A stretch of DNA of 8,267 bases, taken from NCBI GenBank assembly GCA_041484525.1, contig JBGPHT010000243.1, positions 1-8,267 on the forward strand. The letters are read 5' to 3'. This DNA comes from JBGPHT01 sp041484525 (GTDB lineage: Bacteria; Acidobacteriota; Terriglobia; Bryobacterales; Bryobacteraceae). Below are positions 7,573 through 8,267 of the stretch, piece after piece. A model generated the notes under the pieces. That model was not told the origin of the DNA. It did not search any database and saw only the letters and a program-made list of their open reading frames with translations. Every line of letters starts with the position of its first letter. Positions within the stretch are counted from its first letter, which is position 1. Position numbers and translations under genes: made by a program.

Positions 7573-7748
7573 TAGTACTCCTCCAACTTCCTGGTGAATC
7601 CTGTAACACAATCGGTACTTCTAAAGGCTCTGGATGGCGTTAAACTATGCCTGCAGGCCCCAATGTATCGCTGATTCTAGTGGAGAGCGCGTCAGATATG
7701 GGCTGATGATTTTCTGAGGTTTTTCTCCTGTTGCGGATGTGCTTGACG
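7573..7748. promoter_or_regulatory. Divergent intergenic region between the PEP-CTERM gene and the regulator gene
   Basis: This 176-bp gap must hold the promoter of the PEP-CTERM gene on the minus strand and that of the regulator on the plus strand. GGAGGAG at 7578-7584 on the minus strand is the PEP-CTERM ribosome binding site. CCTGCAGG at 7650-7657 is a short perfect palindrome that could be part of an operator, but eight bases is too little to claim one. No promoter box pair stands out, and a 95-residue minus-strand frame across this gap has no sign of being a gene. Confidence 0.35.
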
Positions 7749-8267
7749 ATGAAGCGGATATTCACGTTCGGCCCGCTTGAGTTAATTGAAGGTGAACGGC
7801 TCTTGCGGCGTGCCGGTTCTCCCGTGCCTCTGGCCCCAAAGGCGTTCGATACCCTGCTGTTGCTGGTGGAGAACGCCGGTAAACTGGTGGATCGCGACGA
7901 GCTCCTGGCCTCCGTTTGGAGGGACACTCATGTGGAGGAGGCGGTGGTCACGCGCGTCATCTCCGACCTGCGCCGCGCCCTTCGCCAGAGCGGCCAGCAG
8001 GTCTGGATCGAGACCGTGCCGAAGTTCGGCTATCGCTTCGCGGCGGAAGTGACCGTGACTGCCCCTGAGCCTGAACCGGCGCCGGCGGCGCCACGGCACC
8101 GCATCTCTGCGTGGTCGGTGGTTCCAGCCGTACTAGCCGCCGTCGCCATTCTCGTAGGATACGCGGCCCTGCGTCCCGAACCGGACCAAACGATGACGCT
8201 CGCCGTGCTGCCATTTCAGGTGGTCGGCCAAAGCTCCCAATCCGACGTCCTCGCCCTGGGCATCGCC
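7749..8267 (+). CDS. Membrane-anchored OmpR/CadC-type winged-helix regulator, N-terminal part (runs off the window)
   Basis: The first 173 residues are present and the frame is open to the window edge. Residues 1-101 form an OmpR/PhoB-type DNA-binding domain: FTFGPLEL at the start, LAPKAFDTLLLLVENAGKLV (28-47), DRDELLASVW (48-57), a recognition helix region around EEAVVTRVISDLRRAL (63-78), and the wing VPKFGYRF (90-97). An acidic Pro/Ala linker follows, then one membrane helix (about 120-140) and MTLAVLPFQ, the usual opening of the periplasmic or TPR-bearing part in this protein class. This layout, a CadC-like one-component sensor with probable TPR repeats beyond the window, is very common in Acidobacteriota. 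An in-frame ATG at 7737 would add four residues; neither start has a strong ribosome binding site, and 7749 fits the usual family start better. Divergent placement suggests it may control the adjacent PEP-CTERM gene, but this is inference. Confidence 0.9.
   Translation, partial: MKRIFTFGPLELIEGERLLRRAGSPVPLAPKAFDTLLLLVENAGKLVDRDELLASVWRDTHVEEAVVTRVISDLRRALRQSGQQVWIETVPKFGYRFAAEVTVTAPEPEPAPAAPRHRISAWSVVPAVLAAVAILVGYAALRPEPDQTMTLAVLPFQVVGQSSQSDVLALGIA

Larger units (their letters stand above)
5699..7606 (-). repeat. Tandem duplication: two direct units of about 0.95 kb, each with a PEP-CTERM gene and its leader
   Basis: The units run at about 5699-6650 and 6651-7606. Similarity covers the coding region, the GGAGGAGTACTA leader, about 20 bases further upstream (through TTACAGGATTCACCA on the minus strand) and a few bases past the stop codon (ATCCG..CTCAACG on the plus strand). 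The end of one unit abuts the start of the next, as expected from unequal recombination. Similarity is uneven: the signal-peptide and C-terminal ends are nearly identical, while the mature part is roughly 70% identical in protein by eye. This indicates an old duplication or later exchange at the ends. Confidence 0.88.

Overview
This is high-GC bacterial DNA with close to full coding density. The gene mix points to Acidobacteriota, probably the Solibacter/Bryobacter side. It includes PEP-CTERM sorted secreted proteins, a winged-helix regulator tethered by a membrane helix, a RedB-type CxC thioredoxin-fold protein next to a sensor-type membrane domain, and a split B12-dependent acyl-CoA mutase. 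The lineage is an inference from family content; no rRNA or tRNA gene is visible.

Left part, minus strand, positions about 56-3318, in transcription order: the large subunit of a coenzyme-B12 acyl-CoA mutase (1726-3318); a perfect 29-bp inverted repeat filling almost the whole gap; the B12-binding small subunit (1256-1651); a RedB-like membrane-anchored thioredoxin-fold protein (581-1186); and a sensor-type membrane domain that breaks off early (56-565). The mutase would usually be labelled methylmalonyl-CoA mutase. Its two substrate-selecting residues are instead Phe61 and Gln179, the isobutyryl-CoA mutase pair, rather than Tyr and Arg.

Middle part: a phosphomannomutase/phosphoglucomutase (3370-4731, plus) starts 51 bp from the mutase and diverges from it. 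It converges, with a 6-bp gap, on an unrecognised 167-residue protein (4738-5241, minus). That gene diverges from a CrcB/Fluc fluoride channel (5312-5686, plus), which starts at TTG behind a good ribosome binding site.

Right part: two tandem copies (about 0.95 kb each, minus strand) of a secreted PEP-CTERM protein of unknown function. The upstream copy (6661-7572) is intact. The downstream copy (5708-6617) carries two single-base deletions, one in the signal peptide and one just before the sorting tail, and is best read as a pseudogene. Diverging from the pair is the start of a membrane-anchored OmpR/CadC-type regulator (7749 to the window edge), a possible controller of the PEP-CTERM gene.

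No CRISPR array, transposase, integrase, RNA gene or clearly novel multi-gene system was found. The points most worth a second look are the mutase specificity residues, the hairpin element between its subunits, and the decayed tandem PEP-CTERM copy.
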